This document shows, piece after piece, positions 23,571 to 34,323 of a stretch of 64,000 nucleotides of DNA; the first letter of the stretch is position 1; each line of letters begins with the position of its first letter. Location: the NCBI RefSeq assembly GCF_023343835.1, contig NC_064435.1, forward strand, positions 84,509,288 to 84,573,287, read 5' to 3'. Position numbers and translations under genes: made by a program. The notes beneath the pieces were generated by a model that worked only from the letters and a program-made list of their open reading frames with translations, was not told the DNA's origin and searched no databases. This stretch comes from Lagopus muta. Taxonomy: Eukaryota; Chordata; Aves; Galliformes; Phasianidae.

Positions 23571-26465
23571 TGTGAAGGCTCATACCCCCAGCGTGATGGC
23601 ATGGATGTACATGGACGTCCCCTGTGCTGAGGTGATGGGGAAGAACAGCTCCAGCACACCAGTGATGCAAAGGCATGAAGACATTTTCCCTGTTGTTGAC
23701 CAAAGCATAGTATTTTCCTCTGCCAAGGCTCACCAGGAGCTACATCTTTGTTTGCAGTGAAAGAAGTGCTTTCACAATAGAAAGCCTCAATAGAAGCAGT
23801 TGCTATGTGGGAGGATATTGAAAACAGTGATCGGCACCCACATTCTTTCTTATGTCTTCTCTAGTGCTTGAACCCTAAGCATCGCAGGAACTTTGTGTTC
23901 TTGTGGCTAAGTCCATTACCCTCTCCTCTATCCCTTATTTCCCTGCTCCATTCCTCTGCCAGCAGGCTTCATCTCCCAGCCCTTGACACTACCACTAGCG
24001 TATACCCACATTTTGTGGCTATCAGATTTCTAGCTGCACTGACAATGTGCACTGCTCAGGGCCATGCATTGGCTCCATCCCAGGGCCAAGGCAGCAAGAT
24101 GAGCTCTGCCTCCACTGGGGCACATATATAGAAGTATACTGCTGGCTTCCCAGACTAAGATATGCTCCTGTTTTACCTCATCATTGAGAAAACAGGATTA
24201 GAGCCCTTGTTAAAACCAGCCCCTTAGGCTGGCACTTGCTGAAACTTGGCTGTGGTTGAATCTAGTTGAACCAATGACCACAAGAGAAAGTACAGCTGCA
24301 AAAAGAGACTGTCTCAGCCCTCTATCAAAATTTGGAGATGCTGTGAAGTGCAAATTTATTTATGGTCAGCATCACACATGGAATTATTATTACTATTATT
24401 ATTTTTTTATAAAGGCTCTTGCAAGGGGAATGGTTGTTAATGGATCACGTGCAGCCCACCTCCCTGCTCTGTTTTCTAAGTGTGTAGGTAGCACAGAGAG
24501 CCGATGGAAACCTTTTGTACTTTTGTAAATTGAAAGAGAACAGCTACTGTCTGTTCACAAAAGATGAGAGAAAAAGTTAGGAGGAAAGTACTATTAACAA
24601 CTGACTTCGGAAGCCTTGATGAAAGAAATATGATAATGAAAGCCACAGTAATCAGAAAGACAACAACACAAAGAAGGCAGGATTTTTAAGCTAGGCAACC
24701 ACAGTGGTTAGGAGTAGACGTGTATCATTTCAGTGTATCATTGCCTGCCTGCACACGTTTGCTGAGGTGAAAAGGACACTGGAACATGTCCTGGAATTGT
24801 GCATTGCTCTCTATTATGATTACCAGTGCTACAGCAGTGCCTGACAACTCTAATGAAGTACCAGGGCCTCACTGTAGAAGTCAAAGTATGAAGGAGAAAT
24901 GAAGAAAAAGTGAGTTGGCATTTTAGGCAGAAAAGAGTATGAAACAAGTACTCAAAATGCGGATTTAAAATACTGCTTCCACGAGAAAGAAAGTGTGTGA
25001 AAAATAAAAGTGTTCTTCAACGTTTCTATGTTTTCAACCAATACAGGGAGGCTTGGAGAGAGCTCTGGGAAAGAAATCAGAGGAAGCAGTTGACCAGTAG
25101 CAAAGAAAACGTCTGAGACTGTTTTAAAAAGGCTTAAAGATACCCTTTGGAAGAAATAAGTCTGTTTACAGGGCAGAGAAAATTGAAGCATTGACCTCTC
25201 TAAATATTGTTTCCAATTCCTTTCCTCACGTTCACATGTTTCTAGGAGTCTGGTCATGGCGTTTCCATATCATTTTCCTTCTACTCAATATTTAATTGTC
25301 ACTGCTATTGATCTCCTGTCCAGTTGTGAGTGTTCATTAACTGCAGCACACAAATCATTTAAGTGACTTTGCCCTCTCTGCTCAGCAGATTGGCTTCACA
25401 TGTGCATGGTGTTTCCTTATCTTGTTTGGTTTTGTTTTTTCCCTAGATGAGTGCTGTCACTGGTTTACCATCACTCCCCTCTGACTTGGTTTTTCCCCAT
25501 CTCAAAGACAAGCTTCTGCTGCGAGCTGATACCATGCCCCTTGTTTTTCTTCTTCCCTGTGGCTCTGCTGTTCCCCAGATAGGGCCAATATTTCTCAAGA
25601 TCAATACTTCTTATTTTCAGTAGCCATGCTTTAAGCCTTGTTGCTATTCAGTGCAATTCCTTCCCTGTTCATTGCTTTGCTGAAAGCTTTTTCATAGGAC
25701 TGATGCCTTGGTTAATCAATACATAATAAAACTGAGATAATTCCAGAACTAAAAGGGGAAATCCCAAGGGAAATCCTGGATGTGCTTCTTAAAAGACTGT
25801 AAGACCTTCATGAACTTCACAGGGCTAATTAGAGGGCTTTACAGAGAGCAAGTACCAGAGGACTGAATTTTTGCTCTTCATCTTGACCAAGAATAACAAA
25901 TGTCAGTCCACAACCCAACATGAAAATCCATTCCATGAAAGGAGCAGCATGAGAAACTGGAGGTTAGTTTCAGTGACTAAGTAACTGCACAATGTATAAG
26001 TTCAGCAGAAATCAAGAATATTAAAAGGGAAGATACATTTGAATGGTTCCTTCAGACAAGAAGTGGTAGTGAAGGGAAGAGGCCTGGATGATACCTGGAG
26101 ACAAGAATTATTTGTGGACCCTACTCCTTGTACCAGAGGAGACTGAACAGTTATTCCACATCTACGTTTGAGACTCATGATTTTGTAGCTCTATGTTCTA
26201 TTCTACTAATCTGCTACCCAGGCTACAGAACTCCTGCCTGTTTCCCCTTGTGATCTTGGCAATCTCACTGAATCTTAATGCACAGGACCCACAGTTCAGT
26301 ATGGATACTGCAGTCTTGATCTTCTGTCAGTCAGGTTTGGGTTGCAGCACTTAGGAGGGTCAATCCAAGGACATAGGAGGATATAGGTGGTGCTTTCAGT
26401 TCAGGTTCCTGGCCTGTCTGCTTCCAGTCCTTTCAGAGAGATCAACACCATGAAAAAATGTGCAG
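23571..26465. other. Unique non-coding DNA
   Basis: No gene or dispersed repeat recognised. A short (ATT)n stretch lies at 24383-24409. Frames of about 90-101 codons (for example 24952-25257 minus) have no domain. Confidence 0.5.
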
Positions 26466-27630
26466 TCATAGAATGGCTTAGGTTGGAATGGCTTGCAGAT
26501 CATCTAGTTCCAACACTACTGCCATAGACAGGATTGCCAACCACTAGATCAGGTTGCCCAGGATCCCATCCAATGTGACCTTGAACGCCTCCATAGATGG
26601 GGCACCCACAAGTTCTCTGGGCTACCTGTCCCAGTGCCTCACCACCTTCTGAGTAAAAAAATTTCTTCTTAACATCTACCTGGATCTCCCCTCTTTTAGT
26701 TTAATTACTATGAGGTCATGTAAAAAATTGGTCCCCCTCCTGCTTGTAAGTTCCCTTCAAGGACTGAAAGGCTGCAGTGAGGTCTCCCTGGAGCTCTCTC
26801 TTCTCCAGGCTGAACAAGCCCAGCTCTCTCAGCCTTTCTTTATAGGAGAGGTGCCCCAGCCATTTGATCATCTTTGTGGCCCTCCTCTGGACCCACACCA
26901 ACAGCTTTGCATCCTTCCTATACTACGGGCCCCAGGCTGGACACAGTATTCTAGATGGAGTCTCTCAAGGGCAGAGTAGAAGGGGGACAATTAATCTCCT
27001 TCTCTCAGCTGGCCACCCCTCTTCTGATGCAGCCCAGGATACAGTTGTCCTTCCCAGACATAAGAGCACACTGCTGGCTCATGTTCAGCTTTTCATCCAT
27101 CAGAAAACTCAAGTCCTTCTCCACAAAGCTGCTCTCAGTGAGTTCTCTTCCCATATCTGGAAAAAGTATCTGGAATTGCCTCAACCCAAGCGCAACACTT
27201 CACACTCGGTCCTGTTGAACCTCATCAGCCCCCATTTCAAGCACGTTCAGGTCCCTCAGAATGATGCCTCTCTTCTACCATTTCAACTGCACCACTGAGC
27301 GTGGTGTCATCAGCAAACTTACTGAGGATACATACACTCTATACTTGTCATTTATCACTGATAAAGACATTGAAGAACACCAGTCATAAGACACCTGGAG
27401 GACTGTGACCAGCTTCCACCTGGTCAGAGAGCAATTGACAACTGCCCTCTGCCTATGACTATCCAACCACTTCTTTACCCCTTGAATAGTCCAGCCTTCA
27501 AATCCATATCTTACCAACTTAGAGATAAGGACGTGTTATGGGCCACATCACAGGCCTTGCACAAATCCAGGTAGACAGTATCAGTTGTCCTTCCTTTACC
27601 CACTGATGCCATCACTCATCATGAAGTTAA
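26466..27630 (-). mobile_element. CR1: CR1 LINE, 1.16-kb 5'-truncated copy
   Basis: The left edge is TCATAGAATGG, followed in order by antisense CR1 landmarks: 'cagatcatctagttccaac', 'ggctacctgtcccagtgcctcaccacc', 'cttctccaggctgaacaagcccagctctctcagcc', 'ctcctctggacccacacc', 'agcacactgctggctcatgttcagc', 'aagacattgaagaacaccagt', and a region for part of the RT near the right end. The minus-strand frame at 26716-26901 reads [20 protein letters not shown], a typical CR1 ORF2 C-terminal stretch. Several stops and indels; not functional. Confidence 0.95.
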
Positions 27631-30119
27631 ACATCCCATAACTTTCAAAAGTTCAAATTCAAGAGATAGGAGAAAGTTCTGCCGAGAGAGTTGTGAAAGT
27701 ACATCTCATCCACCTCCATACCTGAGCACGTCTTGATAGAAGAGCTCAGACAGTGCTAACAACACTGCCTTTCTCAAGCGCTATAGAAAGATACCTTGAA
27801 CAATTATGCCACGCTCCACAATGGAAAAGTACATGCACGCAGTTGACATCCAAACACTTACTGCTTCTGCATGTAGCACATTCCCAATAGTTCAATTCTG
27901 TACTAAGCCTTCACTTTTTTAAAAAGTTCATTATGTGGGAGAGGATAAAGCAGGGACAGCACAACTTTGTTCAACAGCATAAATGGGTTTCTCTGGCAAC
28001 CATCAGCAAACTGCATTACACAGTAACTAAGTGTAGAAGCAGCTATATTTAGGTTTTTGGTCTGCTATTGCACTAATTTTTCCACTGCAGAAAACTAATG
28101 TCTATCTGCACAGTCAGACAGGAATAGGTCTTTGAAATTTGAAAAGGTCTCTCTGACCATCTTCATGTTTCTTCTTTGTAGGTTTCTCTTTTCTTCTGAG
28201 TGCCTTTCCTGTTCTTCACAAGTTTCTCAGCTTCCTCCAGTCTTTCCAAATACTTTTGTTCAACCACTTCTTACTAGGCAATGCATGCTGTCTGTGGTGC
28301 TCTCATGAATCTTGAGTCCCAGCTGCATGCTGAGACAGAAGGTGTGCACACAACAGTCCCTGCACTGCTTCAAGGAAGATACAGGTGGGTAAGTAAGGAT
28401 GCAATACACTGTGGTCTTTCAAAGCTGAGCAGTCTGGGAACCTGAGCCACTTGCATGGCATAGTAAGCTTTAGAGGATCTGGAACAGTTTATCCTTATAT
28501 AATCAATGCTATAATTATGAAATGCATCAGAGAGTCTGGCTAAGCAGGTTTTTACACCAAAAGACAACAGATAGAGCACTTACCTGTGTCCTGTGCTTGC
28601 TGTAAAACTCCAAAGGAAAGATCTCCAAAAACAGACCCTTCCCCACTGGTGGTCAGCTCTTAAATGGGTCTAGGAGAGCTTGAGCCACGCTCCACCTCTT
28701 CTAGCAGCACAGATGAATTGCCCTCACCTGTGCTCCCAGGGCTGACTCATGGCTCACCTCAGGTGGTCAATCAGAGGTTCAGGCCATGATTCAGCAGTTC
28801 GTAGAACACAGAGCAAGGCAGGCTCCTAATTCCCGTTTAAATCATCCGAAATACCTTCAAATTTCAGAGCCTGGCTTCTTCAATGCCTGGTATTCTGGCA
28901 TTACTACAGCCAACGTGAAAGTCAAATGCTTGTTTACCAAACATCCTCAGCACCACCGCAGACGCATAATAGATAGAAATAAGATAACAGCCCCACTTAT
29001 GATCTGAGTAGATGGCACTGTATGAACCAGAAGAGTTACAAAACCCCCATTTTCAAAATGTTTGTGAAATCGGAGAATGCAAAGAGTTGTTAGAAAGCGA
29101 CAAGTATCACCTTCAGATGACCAGCCTCCAGGAAAATGCTTCCACTTCAGCAACTAAAATAGTGGCACTTAAAATCACAAGTCCCTTTTCTGAAAGTGTT
29201 TCTTCTATATATAATACATAGATGCAATAACACAAGTAATATCCAAGGGATATTAAAAATAATTCTGAAATATTCTGGAAGAAATTTATTATAAAGAACT
29301 TTTATTGATAATTTTGCAATCTTTAATTTCTATTATTTTCCTTAGTATCAATTGATTTCTGTGATCCTTTCTTTCAGCTTACTGAGGAGAGAAATTTACA
29401 ACAGCTATGTACAGAACAGTAAGCATCAAACTAATTACTACAAATCAAATTAAATTAAAAAAAATCTTACATCTCCAAGAACTAAGAAATAATGCAGGGC
29501 ATTATCCACAAACTTACTAAAGACACTAACAACACTGTTTATACATTTTTGGCAGTTGTATCTCAAATCACAGTGATAGCTTGACATCTAGAGATTAGCC
29601 CACAGTCTCATTATCTGCTGAATGAGCTTAATGTTTTTAAAATTACTAAATCAAACTTCAGTCTGACATAGCATTATGTAAGTTTTCTTCCAGCACCCAC
29701 TCTATCCAAGCTGCCCTCCATCTCACAGTATTCTTGATTTTTGCACTAGTTGCTGGCACACCAGCAGCAATTTCACATTCCACAGCAGAAGTCTTCGGCA
29801 TAAGATTCCACAGCAACTTATATATTTACATAATGTTTAAGCTGATAAAAATGTTTTGGTAAGAACTCAAGCGGTTATTATAAGTTACAGATTATTCCAT
29901 ATCTTCCTCTGGAAATAGAATTTATAATGAAGTTGGTGAGAGATGGATTGAAAGAGGGGGACAATAAATTGAGTGGAAAACATTTGAACTTTCAGGCTCC
30001 AAGGGTGCTGATAATGTGAACAAAGTCCAAATGGGGGCCATGTATCCCCACAGTTCCTCAGAGATCCATAATGGGCACAGTGCTGTTGAGAGTCTTTTCT
30101 AAGGGAGAGGATGAGGGGA
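27631..30119. other. Unique non-coding DNA
   Basis: No gene recognised. A weak CR1-like patch around 29490-29540 ('ttatccacaaacttactaaag') was noticed but is too short to call. No supported open frame. Confidence 0.5.
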
Positions 30120-30800
30120 ATGAGTGTGCTTTCTACAAGTTTTCAGGTGATACCAAAGCAAGAAAGCAGTCAATATACTGGAGAACAGGTTGGACAAATG
30201 GCCCAAGATGAACCTCATGAAGTTCAACAAAAGGAAATACCAAGCCCTGCCCTGGTGAGGCACAATCCCATGCACAGAACAGGCTGAGGTCCAAGTGGCT
30301 GGAGAGCAGCTTTGCAGACAAGGCCTAGGGGTCTTGCAGGACATCAAACTGACCAAGAGCCAGCAATGAATCCTTACAGGAAGGAAGGCTCATGGCAGCC
30401 TGGACTGTGTTAGCAAGAATGAGGTGATAATTTCCCCTCTATTTTGTACTTGTGAGACCGCATCTGGAGTGCTGTGTCCAGCTTTGGCCTCCTCTGTACA
30501 AGAAGGGTGTTGATGCTCTGGAGCAAGTCTAGCAGAGGGATACCAAGAAAATGGCACACATTAAATATGAGGATAGAATGAGATAAGTGAGAGAGATCAG
30601 CCAGGAGGAGAGAAGTTGAATGGGAGGCCTGCCTTGTGCAAAAACTGAGCCAGACGTGGAAATGCACATTGGAGGGACAAGAGACAATAGATGTATGTCA
30701 AAACATGGGAAATTTTGTCGCAGTGTAAGAAAAACATTTTTACGGTGTAGGTGGTCACACAATGGGGGAGATTCCCAGAGAGGGAACACTCAAAGCCCAT
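30120..30800 (+). mobile_element. CR1: Old CR1 LINE fragment, RT C-terminal region, lacking its 3' tail
   Basis: Plus-strand CR1 landmarks in order: 'gtgataccaaagca', 'aacctcatgaagttcaacaa' (about 30210), 'acaatcccatgcac', 'gaggtgataatttcccctct' (about 30421), 'gagaccgcatctggagtgctgtgtccagc' style block (about 30455), 'acaagaagg', 'gaaatgcaca' and a degraded 3' portion. It is full of stops and stops aligning near 30800, so the diagnostic 3' tail is missing. The 5' boundary is uncertain. Confidence 0.88.
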
Positions 30801-31637
30801 TTACTGATATCTGAAATTCAGACAAAAGCAGCAAAACCTCAGCACTAATTAGACAGTCACAACAAAGGCAAAATTCTCTCCAAGTCCCAAAGGATTTCCA
30901 CCTCATAGGCCAAAAGAAAGGCATTCAACCTTAACCTTTCTCTAATTCCAAAGAGGAAGGTCAAAAACTACTTAACACTGTAAAATTGAACATAAAGACA
31001 GGCTAAAATGCCAGGGTGCTTCCAAAATAAGATAATGGCACCTTCCAAACCATGTTCCTTCCCTCCTGATGGTCTGGATGTAAAAGGCTTATGATACAGC
31101 TGTGTATTCAACCTCAGGTTGAGTTCTCAAAGGAGACTTGCTAAAGGGAAACAATATATTGTTTTCTAGTCGTAGGCCCAACAAAAAGCAAATTCTTTAA
31201 TCTTTAGGATTCTGTTGCCTGACAGTCAGGACTAATAAGCAAATTTTTGGTTGTCTTAAGATGTTTTCTGTGTTATTCAGTTTAGGACTAGCCTGCGTTA
31301 CAAGTATTTAGGGATCTGATACTAGTGGGATAGAAATTGCTGTTACTACTACTTACAGCAGTGGGGGTTTTTAGCTCATTGGAGACCAACAATATAACAA
31401 GTAGATGAAATATGTGGACTGTTGCTTACACAGCACTAACATTTTATAAAAGATATGCAACTGTTTTAGATTTACAGGAATTCTGTCACAGACTTACAAA
31501 AATAAATATTCCCTTCCTTGCCTTGCTAACGTATCTGCCCAAGCATCAAGCCTTATCTCACATACAAATGCTGATTCTAGAAGTCTTATCAGTTTACCAA
31601 AACAAATATAAGGAGATTAAATAGAAGTATATATTTG

Positions 31638-31638
<1 letters not shown>

Positions 31639-31677
<39 letters not shown>
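31639..31677. repeat. Poly-T run, 39 nt
   Basis: An uninterrupted run of 39 T, the longest homopolymer in the window. The octamer ATATTTGC occurs just before it (31633-31638 running into the T-run) and again at 31693-31700 just after it, so a T-rich insertion with a short target duplication is possible. No recognisable retrocopy body is present. Confidence 0.95.
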
Positions 31678-31681
<4 letters not shown>

Positions 31682-32689
31682 ATATGCACCTAATATTTGC
31701 TCCCATTTGGACAGGGAAAAAAAAGAAAAAAAAATCAAAATACCTCCCTGTATTACTTCCAAAAGCAGTCAGGTGAGGATTGGTAAACATGTTGAAGCCT
31801 GAATCAAAGCAGACATCACACCTTTAAAAATAATGTGCACAGTAAATTGAAGTCCAAAGAAAAGAAATATGCACACCATTTCCATATCACCCCATAAATA
31901 TCCTAAGAGATTTGTAGGTGCTTTTTTAAAACACATTGTAGATTTTCCTTCTTTATTTTTTTCTTTATCTGAGATGGATGTTTGAGAGAAATTAATTATG
32001 TTATAAATTATCAATCTCTTAATTAAAATCTGGGTTTTTAATAGGTTGTTAATTAAGATTTAGTCAAGAAAAGCACAAAGGTGAGACATGCCAGACCTAG
32101 CTGTTCTAGCTGATAAGTTGCTGGGTTGCTGAGGCCATTTAGCTGATGTATCTATCTTGTGGACCACTGGAGCACAAGCATTCAAAAGCAAACATTGTTA
32201 CAGCGGGCTTAAGTCCCTTGTTACTGAGCTCACAGAGTGGTTGCTTTCGGGAAACAGGGAGTAAAAGGAAAGTTTCTCCCCAAGGTGAAATGGTGGATTA
32301 GTAATAGAGAGGCAGCCAACATCCAGAGTTTTGAGGAGGAAAGAGAAGGGGTGCAAGAGGTGCAAGACTCCTCTGTATATCTGTGAGGCTATCTAACCAG
32401 AACACAGCATATTTCCCAGCAAAGTTTAAGAAAGATTTTGTGCTCTCTTGTTAAGATAGGTGCACAAAAGTGCTTGGAGGGTTGGGGTTTTTTTTTTTTG
32501 GTTTTTTGTTTTCCTTAAAGCGTGAGTAACTTATCTCATACAGCAAATTGCAGCTTTTAATAACTCCCAAGTCCTTGAAAGTGAAGCATGAACAGTGAAA
32601 CAGAAAGAGCAGGCAGTCACGGCAGCCACCTCTGAGAGGCTGCACTCGAGGCCACTCTAACTCCATTTCAGGCAGATGAGAAGCAAGTC

Positions 32690-33490
32690 ATCACTGCTGC
32701 TCCAGCACTTCTGGGAGTTGGGTCCAGCAAATGTCACCAGGTGCCCCGGTCAGACACCCCGGGAGCAGTGCTGAGGTGCACGGCCATGGGCCTCACCCTG
32801 AGCACTGTGAGAGGCCACGGATAATCACTGCGTGAGTGGGAGAAGCCTTTCCTCTGTCCTTGCCATGTCACGGCCTTTAAGGAAATGCCAGGAAGGGTGA
32901 GGACTGCCTGGATATAATGGACAAGAGGGTGGTATGCAACTATTTTGTAAGCAGCTTAATAAAGACCCGCAGCCTGCACACTTGGCTGCTCCCTGTCCCT
33001 CAGCACGTCTCCAGCATGCGGGGACTCAGAAGGGGCCAGACGGAGGGATGCGGGGAACAGGGGCTGAGAGGGCACAGGCTGCACAGCGAGAAGGGCACAG
33101 AGGCTTGAAGCTGGGCTCTCTATGTCCCACCACCACGGTAGGGATGGCTTTCGCTGCAGCTGCCTCTAGAGGGCTCCTTGCGTTGCTGGAGAGACGGGGC
33201 CCTTTGTTCTCGCTTCACGCAGCATCACCGCCACAGAAACGCCCTGTGCTTAGCTTTGCTTCTTCCTTCTGTTCCCTCTAAAGTCACCCATGGCTTGATC
33301 TCTAAACTGAAGGTGTGAAGGTGTCTGTTTGCCATCGGGGAGGCACCGGGGAGAGTCCCCTTTGCAGCCCTCTCGGTGTTTGTGGCCTTAAAAACCGTGC
33401 TCCTTTGCTCTTAAACTTTACCTCCTATCTGCTCATAGTGACACTTCTGCTGGGGGGCTGACATGCCGTTGTGCTGCCCAGGGTGGGCTG
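32690..33490. promoter_or_regulatory. CpG-enriched, GC-rich patch of unknown nature
   Basis: I count about 24 CpG dinucleotides in roughly 700 bases, well above the rest of the window. It includes a TATAA at 32913-32917 followed 45 bases later by AATAAA at 32958-32963, a spacing that can occur in a retroviral LTR. No paired LTR, primer-binding site or internal retroviral sequence was seen. Alternatives are a weak promoter of a nearby transcript or a GC-rich repeat I do not recognise. A 115-codon frame (32934-33281) lies inside but has low-complexity composition and no domain. Confidence 0.35.
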
Positions 33491-33694
33491 CCAGAAGCAC
33501 TGAGATTCAAGACCAGTGCCACAGCCAGGTTTTGGCATTTGGACAAAATTTCTGCACTCAAAGAGAAGGCCAGACTAAAGATGTTATTTATTATTCCCAG
33601 GCCTCAATCAGGCAGATAAATGTGCATCTCCGGACACTTGGCAAACCTTCAGAGGTATTCAGGACTGATTTTCTTCTCCAGGGGCAGTTGCTAG

Positions 33695-34323
33695 AAATCA
33701 CATAATCGTAGGGGTTGAAAAAGGATCCTCTGGAGACCGTCAAGTCCAACTCCCTGCAAAAGCAGGTTCTCCACAGCAGGTCACATAGGAGAGTGTCCAG
33801 GTGGGTTTTGAATATCTCAAGAGAAAGAGACTCAACAGCCTCTCTGGGCAGCCTGTTTGTGTGCTCTTCACTCTCAAAGGAAAGAAGTTCTTAAACTTCT
33901 TCCTGGTGTTAGTGGGCTTTCTTCTGTACAGTATGTTCTTGTTGCCCCTTGTTCGATTGCTGCACACCACTGAAAAGAGCCTGGCCTCATCCACCTGCCT
34001 CCCACACTTTAGGTGTTCATAAACAGTGATGAAATCCTCCCGTCAGTTGTTTCCTCCTCAGGCTGAACAGCCCCAGGTGTTTTAGCCTTTCCTCTGAACA
34101 GAGATGTTCCAGGTTTCTCACCATCTTTGCAGCCTTCCACTGGACTCCCTCTAGGAGATCACTGTCTTTTTTGAGCTGAGGAACCCAGAACTGGACACAG
34201 TACTCCTGTTGTGGCTTCACCAGGGCAGAGTAGAGGGGAAAGACTGCTTCCCACAAATTGCTGACCATGCTCTTCTTGATGAACCCTAGGGTAACACTCA
34301 CCTTTTTGGCCACAAGGGCACAT
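33695..34323 (-). mobile_element. CR1: CR1 LINE, 3' fragment
   Basis: The left edge is a degraded tail ('aaatcacataatcgtag'), then 'tctggagaccgtcaagtccaactccctgc', 'aaaagcaggttc', 'aaaagagcctggcctcatcca', 'aggctgaacagccccaggtg' and 'gaactggacacagtactcc' style antisense CR1 blocks. The minus-strand frame 34017-34313 (98 codons) reads PLYSALVKPQQEYCVQFWVP followed by a KMVRNLEHL-type motif, the CR1 ORF2 C-terminal region. The copy ends at about 34323 beside a T/C-rich tract. Confidence 0.94.
34017..34313 (-). pseudogene. CR1 ORF2 C-terminal fragment (98 codons)
   Basis: Open minus-strand frame inside the 33695-34323 CR1. It starts in AKKVSVTLGFIKKSM, carries LYSALVKPQQEYCVQFWVP around residues 27-45 and AAKMVRNLEHLCSEERLKHLG around residues 63-83. 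This is the region after the RT catalytic core, so no polymerase motif is present. It lacks any start context of its own. Confidence 0.82.

Larger units (their letters stand above)
30801..33694. other. Unique DNA with a long poly-T and the window's most CpG-rich patch
   Basis: Outside the separately listed poly-T and CpG-rich patch I see no gene or known repeat. Confidence 0.5.

Noticed and set aside
26864..27298. 144-codon plus-strand frame
   Set aside because: Entirely antisense to the minus-strand CR1 at 26466-27630.
29490..29545. CR1-like words (ttatccacaaacttactaaag)
   Set aside because: Only one short matching block, too little to separate from chance; might be a relic found by profile search.
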